A stretch of DNA of 64,000 bases, from the NCBI GenBank assembly GCA_040398845.1, contig JBBATH010000010.1:62001-126000 (forward strand), read 5' to 3'. The notes under the pieces were generated by a model. That model was not told the DNA's origin. It did no database searches and was given only the letters and a program-made list of their open reading frames with translations. Position numbers and translations under genes: made by a program. Shown here one piece after another: positions 49,812-57,097 of this stretch (the first letter of the stretch is position 1; the number at the start of each line of letters is the position of its first letter). Origin of the DNA: WLND01 sp040398845 (lineage in GTDB: Bacteria > Actinomycetota > Actinomycetes > S36-B12).

Positions 49812-50921
49812 GTGACATCCACCGAGGTTCAAGAGCGCATCGCTGCACTGACCACCGTTCTCGGGAGCATCGAGACGGTGCTCGACCTGCCGAAGATGCG
49901 CGAATCCATCGAGGATCTCGAGAGCCAGGCGTCGGTTCCAGACCTCTGGGACGACCAAGAGCACGCCCAGCAGATCACTTCAAGGCTGTCGTTCGTGCAG
50001 GGCGAGGTTCGCAAGTTCGAGGCGCTCGATCGGCGCCTGGGTGACCTGCCGATCCTTTTCGAGCTTGCGGAGGACGAGGGCGATGAGGCCGCGGTGGCCG
50101 ATGCATTGAAGGAACTCGATGATCTCGCGCAGTCCATCGCCGAACTTGAGGTACGCACCCTCTTATCGGGAGAGTACGACGCGCGCGAGGCGCTCATCAC
50201 GATCCGCGCTGAGGCAGGCGGGGTCGATGCAGCAGACTGGGCCGAAATGCTCCTGCGCATGTACGCCCGCTACTGCGAGCGCCACCACTGGGCGATCGAG
50301 GTCTACGACACGTCGTACGCCGAGGAGGCCGGAATCAAGTCGGCAACCTTCGCGGTTAAGGCGCCCTACGCCTACGGAACCCTCTCCGTCGAGCAGGGCA
50401 CCCACCGCCTAGTTCGGATCTCCCCGTTCGACAACCAAGGACGCCGCCAGACCTCTTTTGCCGGGGTTGAGGTGATTCCGGTTATCGCGCAGGCGGAGAG
50501 CGTCGCGATCCCTGACGATGACCTACGAGTCGATGTCTATCGCTCAAGTGGGCCAGGTGGCCAAGGGGTGAACACGACCGACTCGGCCGTTCGGCTCACT
50601 CACCTTCCGACGGGCATCGTGGTGTCCTGCCAGAACGAGCGCTCACAACTGCAGAATCGAGCGACGGCGATGGTCGTGCTCCAGGCGAAGCTGCTCGAGC
50701 GACGAAGGCAGGAGGAGCGGGCCACCCTCGATGCACTCAAGGCCGAGACTTCCGGCTCCTGGGGCAACCAAATGCGGTCCTACGTGTTGCATCCGTACCA
50801 GATGGTCAAAGACTTGCGGACCGAAACTGAGACCGGCAACACCTCAGGTGTCCTCGATGGCGAGATTGATGCCTTCATCGAGTCGGGTATTCGGTGGCGT
50901 ATGCAGCGAGGGGCGGCGTAG
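49812..50921 (+). CDS. prfB: Peptide chain release factor 2
   Basis: 369 residues, decodes UGA and UAA. GGQ peptidyl-hydrolysis loop in SSGPGGQGVNTTDSAVRL (about 241-258) and the SPF stop-codon motif in VRISPFDNQGRR (about 199-210). There is no in-frame UGA near codon 25, so the classical programmed +1 frameshift is absent and the frame is continuous, as usual in actinomycetes. GTG start at 49812 follows TACCCT by 14 nt. Heads the prfB-ftsE-ftsX-smpB-ssrA region conserved in actinobacteria. Confidence 0.93.
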   Translation: MTSTEVQERIAALTTVLGSIETVLDLPKMRESIEDLESQASVPDLWDDQEHAQQITSRLSFVQGEVRKFEALDRRLGDLPILFELAEDEGDEAAVADALKELDDLAQSIAELEVRTLLSGEYDAREALITIRAEAGGVDAADWAEMLLRMYARYCERHHWAIEVYDTSYAEEAGIKSATFAVKAPYAYGTLSVEQGTHRLVRISPFDNQGRRQTSFAGVEVIPVIAQAESVAIPDDDLRVDVYRSSGPGGQGVNTTDSAVRLTHLPTGIVVSCQNERSQLQNRATAMVVLQAKLLERRRQEERATLDALKAETSGSWGNQMRSYVLHPYQMVKDLRTETETGNTSGVLDGEIDAFIESGIRWRMQRGAA

Positions 50922-50952
50922 ACACTGCCCGGCTCCGCTTAGAATCATTCCC

Positions 50953-51642
50953 GTGATCCTTTTCGACCGTGTGTCCAAGATCTATGCGAGCCAGCACCGG
51001 CCAGCACTTGACGCCGTCTCATTGGAGATTGAGAAGGGGGAGTTCATCTTCCTCGTCGGGCCGTCGGGTTCGGGCAAGTCGACCTTCCTACGCCTCGTGT
51101 TGCGCGAGGAGCGGCCTACAAGTGGCCAGGTGTGGGTTGCGGGCAAGGAACTCAGCAGGCTCTCCAATTGGAAGATCCCAGGCCTGCGCCGACAGATCGG
51201 CACCGTGTTTCAAGACTTCCGCCTGCTCCCGAACAAGACAGTTGCTGAGAACGTCGCGTTCGCCCTTGAGGTCATCGGCAAGCCGAGGAGCCACATCAAA
51301 CGAGTGGTGCCTGAGGTGCTTGAGGTCGTCGGACTCGAAGGCAAGGAGCAGCGCAGGCCCGATGAACTCTCCGGTGGTGAGCAGCAACGCGTGGCGATCG
51401 CTCGGGCGTTCGTGAACCGCCCGATGATCCTCATCGCCGATGAGCCGACCGGAAACCTCGACCCCGGGACCTCGGCGGACATCATGAAACTGCTCGATCG
51501 CATCAATCAGCTCGGCACCACGGTCGTGATGTCGACCCACGACTCGAACATTGTTGACCAGATGCGCCGTCGGGTCATTGAGCTTGACGGCGGCCACCTG
51601 GTGCGCGACCAGTCGCGTGGCGTGTACGGGTACGCCCAGTAA
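50953..51642 (+). CDS. ftsE: Cell division ATP-binding protein FtsE
   Basis: 229-residue ABC ATPase: Walker A GPSGSGKSTFLRLV (about 37-50), Q-loop VFQDFRLLPNKT, signature LSGGEQQRVAIARAF (about 141-155), Walker B ILIADEPTGNLDP. Partner of FtsX in activating the cell-wall hydrolase at the septum. GTG 50953; overlaps ftsX by one base (TAATG). Confidence 0.93.
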   Translation: MILFDRVSKIYASQHRPALDAVSLEIEKGEFIFLVGPSGSGKSTFLRLVLREERPTSGQVWVAGKELSRLSNWKIPGLRRQIGTVFQDFRLLPNKTVAENVAFALEVIGKPRSHIKRVVPEVLEVVGLEGKEQRRPDELSGGEQQRVAIARAFVNRPMILIADEPTGNLDPGTSADIMKLLDRINQLGTTVVMSTHDSNIVDQMRRRVIELDGGHLVRDQSRGVYGYAQ

Positions 51643-52550
51643 TGCGCGCCACATTCGTCGCCAGCGAGGTGAGCAGCGGTCTGCGCCGCAACCTCACCAT
51701 GACCCTTGCGGTCATCATCACCGTTGCGGTGTCGCTCGGCCTGTTCGGGGCGAGCCTGCTCGTTCGGGCGCAGGTCACCACGATGAAAGACTTCTGGTAC
51801 GACAAGGTCGAGGTCTCGATCTTCTTGTGCAGCAAGGGCAGCGACACCCCCTCGTGCAGTGGCGAGGCCGTCACGCAGGCCCAGCGTGCACAGATCAAGT
51901 CGGACCTAGAATCGCTCCGGCCGCTCGTGCAGGAGATCTTCTATGAGTCGAAGGCCGAGGCCTTCAAGCGCTTCCAGGAGCAGTTCAAGAACTCTCCTAT
52001 CGCCGACAACGTCACCGAGGGGGCACTGCCGGAGTCCTTCCGCGTGAAATTGTCAGATCCCACGGCGTACCAAGTCGTCGCGTCGGCATTCGCCGGTCGG
52101 CCCGGCATCGAGCAGGTAAACGATCAACGGCAGATCCTCGACAAGTTCTTCCGACTGCTCGGCGGTCTGCAACTCATCGCGCTCCTCATCGCACTGTCGA
52201 TGCTTGTCGTGACCGTGCTCCTCATCGTTAACACCATGCGCGTGGCGGCGTTCAGTCGCCGTCGTGAGACCAGCATCATGCGCCTGGTCGGAGCCTCGAA
52301 CTTCTACATCCAGCTGCCATTCCTTCTTGAGGCTGCATTTTCGGCGGGCGTCGGTGCGTTGCTCGCGATCGTCGGCCTCGTCATCACGAAGGCACTTGTC
52401 GTCGATCAGATCCTTGCTCCGTCATTCCAGTTCACCTCGTTCGTTGGCTGGGACGCTGTCATCACCATCGCCCCGATCATGTTCGTGACAGGCATCCTGC
52501 TCGCCGGCCTCGCCGCGTTCTTCACGCTTCGCAAGTACCTGCGCGTCTAG
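51642..52550 (+). CDS. ftsX: Cell division protein FtsX
   Basis: 302 residues with the FtsX topology: a first helix (LTMTLAVIITVAVSLGLFGASL, about 18-39), an extracytoplasmic domain (about 45-170) containing two cysteines CSKGSDTPSC, and three C-terminal helices with RRRETSIMRLVGASNFYIQLPF between them. Membrane partner of FtsE. Confidence 0.92.
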   Translation: MRATFVASEVSSGLRRNLTMTLAVIITVAVSLGLFGASLLVRAQVTTMKDFWYDKVEVSIFLCSKGSDTPSCSGEAVTQAQRAQIKSDLESLRPLVQEIFYESKAEAFKRFQEQFKNSPIADNVTEGALPESFRVKLSDPTAYQVVASAFAGRPGIEQVNDQRQILDKFFRLLGGLQLIALLIALSMLVVTVLLIVNTMRVAAFSRRRETSIMRLVGASNFYIQLPFLLEAAFSAGVGALLAIVGLVITKALVVDQILAPSFQFTSFVGWDAVITIAPIMFVTGILLAGLAAFFTLRKYLRV

Positions 52551-52552
52551 CC

Positions 52553-53542
52553 GTGGCCGCGCCCTTCGGCAGGAAGCGGGTTGTCTCCACCCCTCGGCCC
52601 CGCCCACTGTCGAGCCGCGGCCGACGCGTCCTTTTGGTGATCTTGGCTCTTGTCGCGGTGCTCTACACCCTCGTCGTCACCTTCTACAACGCCGAGGGCT
52701 CGAATCGAGTAACCGGTGGGATCGGTCCGACCTCTGAGGCGGGGCTCCTCATCACGGTGGAGCCTATTGCGGTGAACCCCCTCACTGGCCAGGCGACCGT
52801 CGACCTGTCAATGGGCTGGCAGGGCGATGGCATGGTTGATGTGGCTGGCCACCTGCTCGAGAACACCCGCATCACCATCAGCAGCTCAGTGGGCACCCAA
52901 GAGGCGAAGTTCATCGCCGGTGACTCACTTGGCCGGCTCGAGACGACCATCGGGATCGATGGCGAGCAGGCCAACTACCCCTTCGACGTCCATACGGGGG
53001 GAATCACCTTCACCGCCGACACCTATAAGAAGGCGGCCGACGGATCAATCCAATCCACCGGGCCCCTCGTTATCGGCGTCCAGTCCACGGGGGGCGTGAG
53101 CGGATGGGACACAACGAGCGCGCTTGGTGAGGGCTTGAGCGAGTTCCAAGGAATAGACCTCACCTTCGATCGGGCGTTCTCGACGCAGGTGTTCGCCCTC
53201 GTGCTCCTTGCCCTCGCGGTCATCCTGTCGTCGTTCGCGCTCATTGTCGGGGTCCTAGCGTTCACGAACCGGCGCAAGGCCGAGGTCGGCTTGATGTCGT
53301 GGACCGCTGCACTTCTCTTCGCCCTCCCACTCCTGCGAAACTACTTCCCGAACGGACCACCGGTGGGTGCGTCGATCGACATCTTCGTCTACCTCTGGGT
53401 GATCGTGATGGCAGTTATCGCGGCGACACTCAACGTCATTGCATGGATGAATCAAGGCCGCGATGCACTCAACGCCGCGAGCGATCACGTACAGGCCTCG
53501 CACTCGAACGAGCAGAATCCGGAGTTGCATCATGGCGCGTGA
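52553..53542 (+). CDS. DUF4436 membrane protein
   Basis: 329 residues. N-terminal helix (VLLVILALVAVLYTLVVTFY, about 26-46), an extracytoplasmic beta-rich domain (about 50-215) and three C-terminal helices (FALVLLALAVILSSFALIVGVLAF, WTAALLFALPLLRNYFPNGPPVGASIDIFVYLWVIVMAV). The LPLLRNxxPxxPPxGxxxD motif is diagnostic of DUF4436. Inserted between ftsX (2-nt gap) and smpB (11-nt overlap); function unknown. Confidence 0.87.
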   Translation: MAAPFGRKRVVSTPRPRPLSSRGRRVLLVILALVAVLYTLVVTFYNAEGSNRVTGGIGPTSEAGLLITVEPIAVNPLTGQATVDLSMGWQGDGMVDVAGHLLENTRITISSSVGTQEAKFIAGDSLGRLETTIGIDGEQANYPFDVHTGGITFTADTYKKAADGSIQSTGPLVIGVQSTGGVSGWDTTSALGEGLSEFQGIDLTFDRAFSTQVFALVLLALAVILSSFALIVGVLAFTNRRKAEVGLMSWTAALLFALPLLRNYFPNGPPVGASIDIFVYLWVIVMAVIAATLNVIAWMNQGRDALNAASDHVQASHSNEQNPELHHGA

Positions 53543-54008
53543 GCAGGGGCGGACGTTGATCGCCCAGAACAAGAAGGCCCGGCACGACTATTCGATCGAA
53601 GATGTCTTCGAGGCGGGCATCGTCCTCATGGGCACCGAGGTGAAGTCCTTGCGTGCGGGCCGCGCGAGCCTCGTCGATGGCTTCGCGTCCATCGAGGACG
53701 GCGAGGTGTGGCTGAGAGGCGTCCATATCCCCGAGTACGCAATGGGAACCTGGACGAATCATGAGCCGCGTCGTCCGAGAAAGTTACTCCTCCGCAGGGA
53801 GGAGGTTCGGCGCATCGCAGGAAAGACCAAGGAGACGGGCCTGACCCTCGTGCCCCTCTCGCTGTATTTCAAGGATGGCTACGCGAAGGTCGAGATTGCG
53901 CTGGCCCGTGGGCGTAAGAGTTACGACAAGCGGCAGGCCATCGCGGAGCGTGAGTCGAAGCGCGAGACGGACCGGGCCACCGGCCGGCGGTCAAAGGGTC
54001 ACGAGTAG
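53532..54008 (+). CDS. smpB: SsrA-binding protein SmpB
   Basis: 158 residues, obligate partner of tmRNA in rescue of stalled ribosomes. IAQNKKARHDYSIEDVFEAGIVLMGTEVKSLRAG (about 9-42), HIPEYAMGTWTNHEPRRPRKLLL and the basic C-terminal tail (RGRKSYDKRQAIAERESKRE) that enters the mRNA channel are all present. ATG 53532 overlaps the DUF4436 end. Normally ssrA follows closely; here about 2.6 kb of accessory genes separate smpB from ssrA (56620). Confidence 0.92.
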   Translation: MAREQGRTLIAQNKKARHDYSIEDVFEAGIVLMGTEVKSLRAGRASLVDGFASIEDGEVWLRGVHIPEYAMGTWTNHEPRRPRKLLLRREEVRRIAGKTKETGLTLVPLSLYFKDGYAKVEIALARGRKSYDKRQAIAERESKRETDRATGRRSKGHE

Positions 54009-54050
54009 GCGCGCCGCCGCGTAGTCATGACGGATCGTCGATTCGGTCGC

Positions 54051-54075
54051 ATATAACAGGGTGCGCTCGTTATAT
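54051..54075. promoter_or_regulatory. Inverted repeat operator candidate with -10 box
   Basis: ATATAAC (54051-54057) and GTTATAT (54069-54075) form a perfect 7-bp inverted repeat with an 11-nt spacer. TATATT (54073-54078) overlaps the right arm and lies 12 nt before ATG 54085, so binding there by the HTH protein would block its own leaderless promoter. Confidence 0.5.
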
Positions 54076-54084
54076 ATTCGACGC

Positions 54085-54681
54085 ATGTCCATTGCCGAGA
54101 GTCTTGTGCAGGCGCGTGATCGACTCGGGCTGACCCAGGCCGAGACAGCAGGACTCCTAGGAACTCGACAGGCAAATGTGAGTGCCTATGAGCGGGGCCG
54201 ATTGCAGGTCGGGCAAGGCATCCGAGACCGCATCGAGTCCTTCACCGAACTGGGCGCCTTGTCGTCCTATGCCGAAGGGTGGCCGGCAACGTTGGCAAGT
54301 ACGGCTGCTGCCCTGCGGGCAGATTTCTCGGTGCAGGCCGACGAGGTGAATATGCTCCGCCTCATCATCCAGGCCGCCGACGACTTCGCTCGGTTGAGCG
54401 CGGCGTGCGATCGCCGGTTCTTCCTCTCACGCCCTGGCGCAACGGGTTCAGCCCGGTGGGATGCGCTCCTTGGAGCGTTAGCCGCCGAGCTTTGCCGTCG
54501 GTACGGTCTCGAGAGCACCCCTGCATGGACGCGACAACCGGACAGGTACCTCGTTGAGACCTGGTGGGTGGGTGCTGCGGGTGAAGTGGAATCACTGAGA
54601 GCCCTCGCGCTTAGGGATAGTCCGCCGGCATTCCGTGCGCGCGGCGTGATGATGGGCCGCCAGATGCTGGAGTCGATGTGA
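54085..54681 (+). CDS. XRE-type HTH protein paired with nucleotidyltransferase
   Basis: 198 residues. N-terminal HTH SLVQARDRLGLTQAETAGLLGTRQANVSAYERGR (about 5-38); the remaining 150 residues are helical with no recognised enzyme motif (LRADFSVQADEVNMLRLIIQ, then TWWVGAAGEVESLRALAL). Overlaps the next gene, a nucleotidyltransferase, by 4 nt (GTGA). Such XRE + DUF6036-like pairs look like MNT/AbiEii-type antitoxin-toxin modules. ATG 54085 is preferred to GTG 54061 since the latter lies inside the inverted repeat. Confidence 0.75.
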   Translation: MSIAESLVQARDRLGLTQAETAGLLGTRQANVSAYERGRLQVGQGIRDRIESFTELGALSSYAEGWPATLASTAAALRADFSVQADEVNMLRLIIQAADDFARLSAACDRRFFLSRPGATGSARWDALLGALAAELCRRYGLESTPAWTRQPDRYLVETWWVGAAGEVESLRALALRDSPPAFRARGVMMGRQMLESM

Positions 54682-55223
54682 GCGACATGCTCGATCGAAG
54701 GCGCATCGTCGCCTTGCTCGGCGAGCTCGCGGGGCGACTCAATTCACGCGGGCTCGAAGCCGACCTCTATGTTGTCGGTGGTACGGCCATGGCATTGGCG
54801 TACGACCGGTTGCGTGTCACGAGGGATATCGATTCCGTGGGAGAACCGATGGCGGTCATCGAAGCCGAAGCCCGGGAGATGGCCGCTATACATCGCGACC
54901 TGCCGGCCGACTGGCTCAGTGCTCGGGTGATGCCGTTGCTGCCGCGGTCGTTCGACGCGGATCGCATTGAGGCGCTCGCCTGGCCGGGACTGACCGTGAA
55001 TGTGGCATCGCCGCGCCGGCTCCTCGCGATGAAGGTGCGTGCTGGGCGCTATGACCGCGACTTGCAGGACATCTGGGTCCTGTGCCAAGTGCTCGAACTC
55101 GTCCGGCTTGATCAAGTCTGGGACATCGTCGAGGAGGTCTGGGGTTCGGGGATGTTGCGCGATGACGTGGCCCTCCTCGTTGGCGACTACCTGCGCGCCC
55201 GGGGGCTACGCGACGAGCCCTAG
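54678..55223 (+). CDS. DUF6036/nucleotidyltransferase-like protein
   Basis: 181 residues. The LYVVGGTAMALAYDRLRVTRDIDSVGE stretch (about 32-58) is the GG...R.T.DID signature of small nucleotidyltransferases of the AbiEii/DUF6036 type (Asp-x-Asp metal site). The LLAMKVRAGRYDRDLQDIWVLCQVL segment (about 115-139) matches the family's KxxRxRxxDxxDI motif. Likely the toxin or effector half of a two-gene module with the HTH protein; target unknown. Confidence 0.78.
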   Translation: MSDMLDRRRIVALLGELAGRLNSRGLEADLYVVGGTAMALAYDRLRVTRDIDSVGEPMAVIEAEAREMAAIHRDLPADWLSARVMPLLPRSFDADRIEALAWPGLTVNVASPRRLLAMKVRAGRYDRDLQDIWVLCQVLELVRLDQVWDIVEEVWGSGMLRDDVALLVGDYLRARGLRDEP

Positions 55224-55302
55224 GGAGGACGTCGCGGGGAATGAACGTCGTCAGTGGGCGAGAACAACTGGTTGTCGACTGGTTAGACGGTAGTGTCGGA
55301 TC

Positions 55303-55569
55303 ATGGCCACCTCCAGCACCGTCGGCGCATTTGAAGCCAAGACTTACCTCGCAGCACTCCTTGGTCGCGTCGAGGGAGGGGAGTCGATCACCATCACGAA
55401 GCATGGCCGTCCGGTTGCTCGTCTCGTGCCGATGGATGAGGTCCGGGGCGGCCGGGATTGGGGCGACTTCTGGGCCCGTGTCGATGAGCGCCGCGAAGCG
55501 TTGGGTGCCGGTGGTGTCGCGTTTACTCAGGAGCAGATCAAAGATGACATCACTCAGGGTCGGGTGTGA
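55303..55569 (+). CDS. Phd/YefM-family (VapB-type) antitoxin
   Basis: 88 residues. FEAKTYLAALLGRVEGGESITITKHGRPVARLVPMDEV is the classical Phd_YefM antitoxin core, followed by an acidic, glutamine-rich tail. Partner PIN toxin starts inside its stop (4-nt overlap). ATG 55303 lies 12 nt after TAGTGT. Confidence 0.87.
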   Translation: MATSSTVGAFEAKTYLAALLGRVEGGESITITKHGRPVARLVPMDEVRGGRDWGDFWARVDERREALGAGGVAFTQEQIKDDITQGRV

Positions 55570-55970
55570 AGGCGTTCATCCTCGACGCGTCGCTGGCGAT
55601 CGCTTGGTTCGTCTCCGATCCGCAGGACGGGCCAACCGCGATGGGGAAGCGCAGCTTGTTTGATGAGCGGGTCGCGCTGGTACCAACCATTTGGCGGGCG
55701 GAGATCGTCAACTTCATTGCACGGCAACAGACGAAGGGTCGGATGAGCGCCGCTCAGGCGGCTGAAATGCTCCACCAGATCATGCAGCTCCCGAAGGGTG
55801 TTGTTGATGATCCCACGCCCGCTGAGCTCCTCGCTTTGTCAACCCGCTTTCAACTGACGGCCTACGACGCCCTTTACCTGCACGCGGCGATGGTGTCTGG
55901 GGAGCCTTTGGCAACGCTCGATGCCGGCCTTGTTCGCGCGGCTGACCTTGCAGGGGTCGAGCTCGTCTGA
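55566..55970 (+). CDS. VapC-type PIN-domain ribonuclease toxin
   Basis: 134 residues with all four acidic PIN residues: Asp in FILDASLAI (about 7), Glu in VPTIWRAEIVNFI (about 46), Asp in LTAYDALYLHAA (about 101) and Asp in ATLDAGLVRAA (about 119). GTG start overlaps the antitoxin. VapC toxins cleave tRNA or rRNA; the target is not predictable. Confidence 0.9.
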   Translation: MKAFILDASLAIAWFVSDPQDGPTAMGKRSLFDERVALVPTIWRAEIVNFIARQQTKGRMSAAQAAEMLHQIMQLPKGVVDDPTPAELLALSTRFQLTAYDALYLHAAMVSGEPLATLDAGLVRAADLAGVELV

Positions 55971-56091
55971 GGATCGCTGCGACCAAAACAGCCGAGCGGC
56001 CAGGCAAGGAGGCGGCTGACGTGCACCGTCCCCTCGCGCGACCGCTCGGAGGATCCACCCTCGGCGTCAAGGCCGATTCGGGAACAGCGTT

Positions 56092-56448
56092 CTAGCCGAA
56101 GAAGACTTTGGCCTTCGCGGAGTACAGCAGGATCAGAACGATGAGGCCGACGAGGATCTGGACGAGGCCGCCGTTCAAGAAGTTGAAGACGCCCACGATG
56201 ATGTTGATGACGCTGATGATCGCCACGATCAGGCGCGAGCCGCCGTTGCCATCGAAGATTCCCTTGGCGACCGCGATGTAGATGAGTCCGAGGACGCCGG
56301 ATACGAGGGAGGCGATGATGGCCGACGTGAACCCGTCGCCGATCCCAAGCAGCGCGACGACCGCCGCGATGAGGGCGAGAATGCCTTCGATGATGATGAT
56401 GATGCCAACGAGCGTGACGCCGAACGGACGTGCACCGATGCCTGCCAT
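56092..56448 (-). CDS. Small four-helix membrane protein of unknown function
   Basis: 118 residues with four hydrophobic stretches (about 10-36, 40-64, 70-92 with interruption, 93-112) rich in Ile, for example FGVTLVGIIIIIEGILAL and LIVAIISVINIIVGVFNFLN. No family recognised with confidence; similar short Gly/Ile membrane proteins are frequent in actinomycetes. Its start (ATG 56448, GGAGGAACC) faces away from ssrA. Confidence 0.7.
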   Translation of the reverse strand: MAGIGARPFGVTLVGIIIIIEGILALIAAVVALLGIGDGFTSAIIASLVSGVLGLIYIAVAKGIFDGNGGSRLIVAIISVINIIVGVFNFLNGGLVQILVGLIVLILLYSAKAKVFFG

Positions 56449-56562
56449 GGTTCCTCCGGAAAACGATCCCGCGGCCCTTTGCTGCAGGATTACAGTGTGA
56501 CTTTAGAGGAAGCCACCTCTGGTTACGGTCCAATTGCGAAAGCGGCGCAGCGCGCCGCGATT

Positions 56563-56590
56563 TTGGTCATTGAAGCAAGGGGCGTACGAT
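56563..56590 (+). promoter_or_regulatory. Probable ssrA promoter
   Basis: TTGGTC (56563-56568) and TACGAT (56585-56590) with a 16-nt spacer lie about 30 nt before the mature 5' end of tmRNA, consistent with a sigma-70-type promoter and a short processed leader. Inference from consensus only. Confidence 0.45.
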
Positions 56591-56619
56591 CACATGAGTT
56601 TGTCATTGAAAACTCAATA

Positions 56620-56985
56620 GGGGGTGAACGGTTTCGACGGACAGATGGTTTGACCGGAGAAGCGTGTCGAGAATCAAGGTGATCTCGTTAAGAATCCTTG
56701 ACAAAAAATAACTGCCAAAAATACGCAGTCCGCTGAGTCCTACGCCCTCGCGGCGTAGTACATAGATCAGCCGTCAGCCCAATGCGTCCCCGAATTGGGG
56801 TCTGACGTCGCTAGGGGACTCACCAAGCGCTCCGGTCACGGGAGCGGGCGGAAAGCTAAACAGTGACTGGGCCGCCCGGTGCAGTGCCGCACGAAGCACC
56901 GGGGCCGAGAAGCGATAGCGCGGCTACACACGTAGAAGAACGGAAGGATCCTGCACGGACCCGGGTTCGATTCCCGGCACCTCCA
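56620..56985 (+). ncRNA. ssrA: tmRNA (10Sa RNA, ssrA)
   Basis: The 5' end GGGGGTGAACGGTTTCGACGG is the conserved tmRNA opening. The tag frame runs GCC at 56714 to a TAG at 56756-56758 and encodes AKNTQSAESYALAA, a normal actinobacterial tag ending in ALAA. Pseudoknot-forming segments follow, and the 3' end has the T-arm sequence GGGTTCGATTCC and CACCTCCA. GGGGGTG (56620-56626) pairs with CACCTCC (56978-56984) as a 7-bp acceptor stem with one G-U. The next bases are CAT, so CCA is not encoded. A recombinase module begins within 120 bp. Confidence 0.95.
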
Positions 56986-57026
56986 CATGTCAGACAGTAG
57001 GAGTGTCTTCTGACTCTTACTAGTAA
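56985..57026 (+). other. Putative attachment/integrase-binding region at the tmRNA 3' end
   Basis: Immediately after the tmRNA acceptor stem lie GTCAGA...TCTGAC (56989-56994 and 57009-57014, a 6-bp inverted repeat) and the palindrome TTACTAGTAA (57017-57026). tmRNA 3' ends are well-known targets of tyrosine recombinases, and a recombinase gene starts just beyond. No second copy of the tmRNA 3' sequence was found before 64000, so the right end of any element is outside the window. Confidence 0.4.
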
Positions 57027-57097
57027 ATGTGCTGTCGGACCCTTGCCGAAGTGTCTTCCTCGCTCGCCCCAACTGGGGCCTGACGGAAGGCGTCGCG

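Noticed and set aside
49812..50000. Programmed frameshift in prfB
   Set aside because: No in-frame early TGA; the gene is continuous from its GTG.
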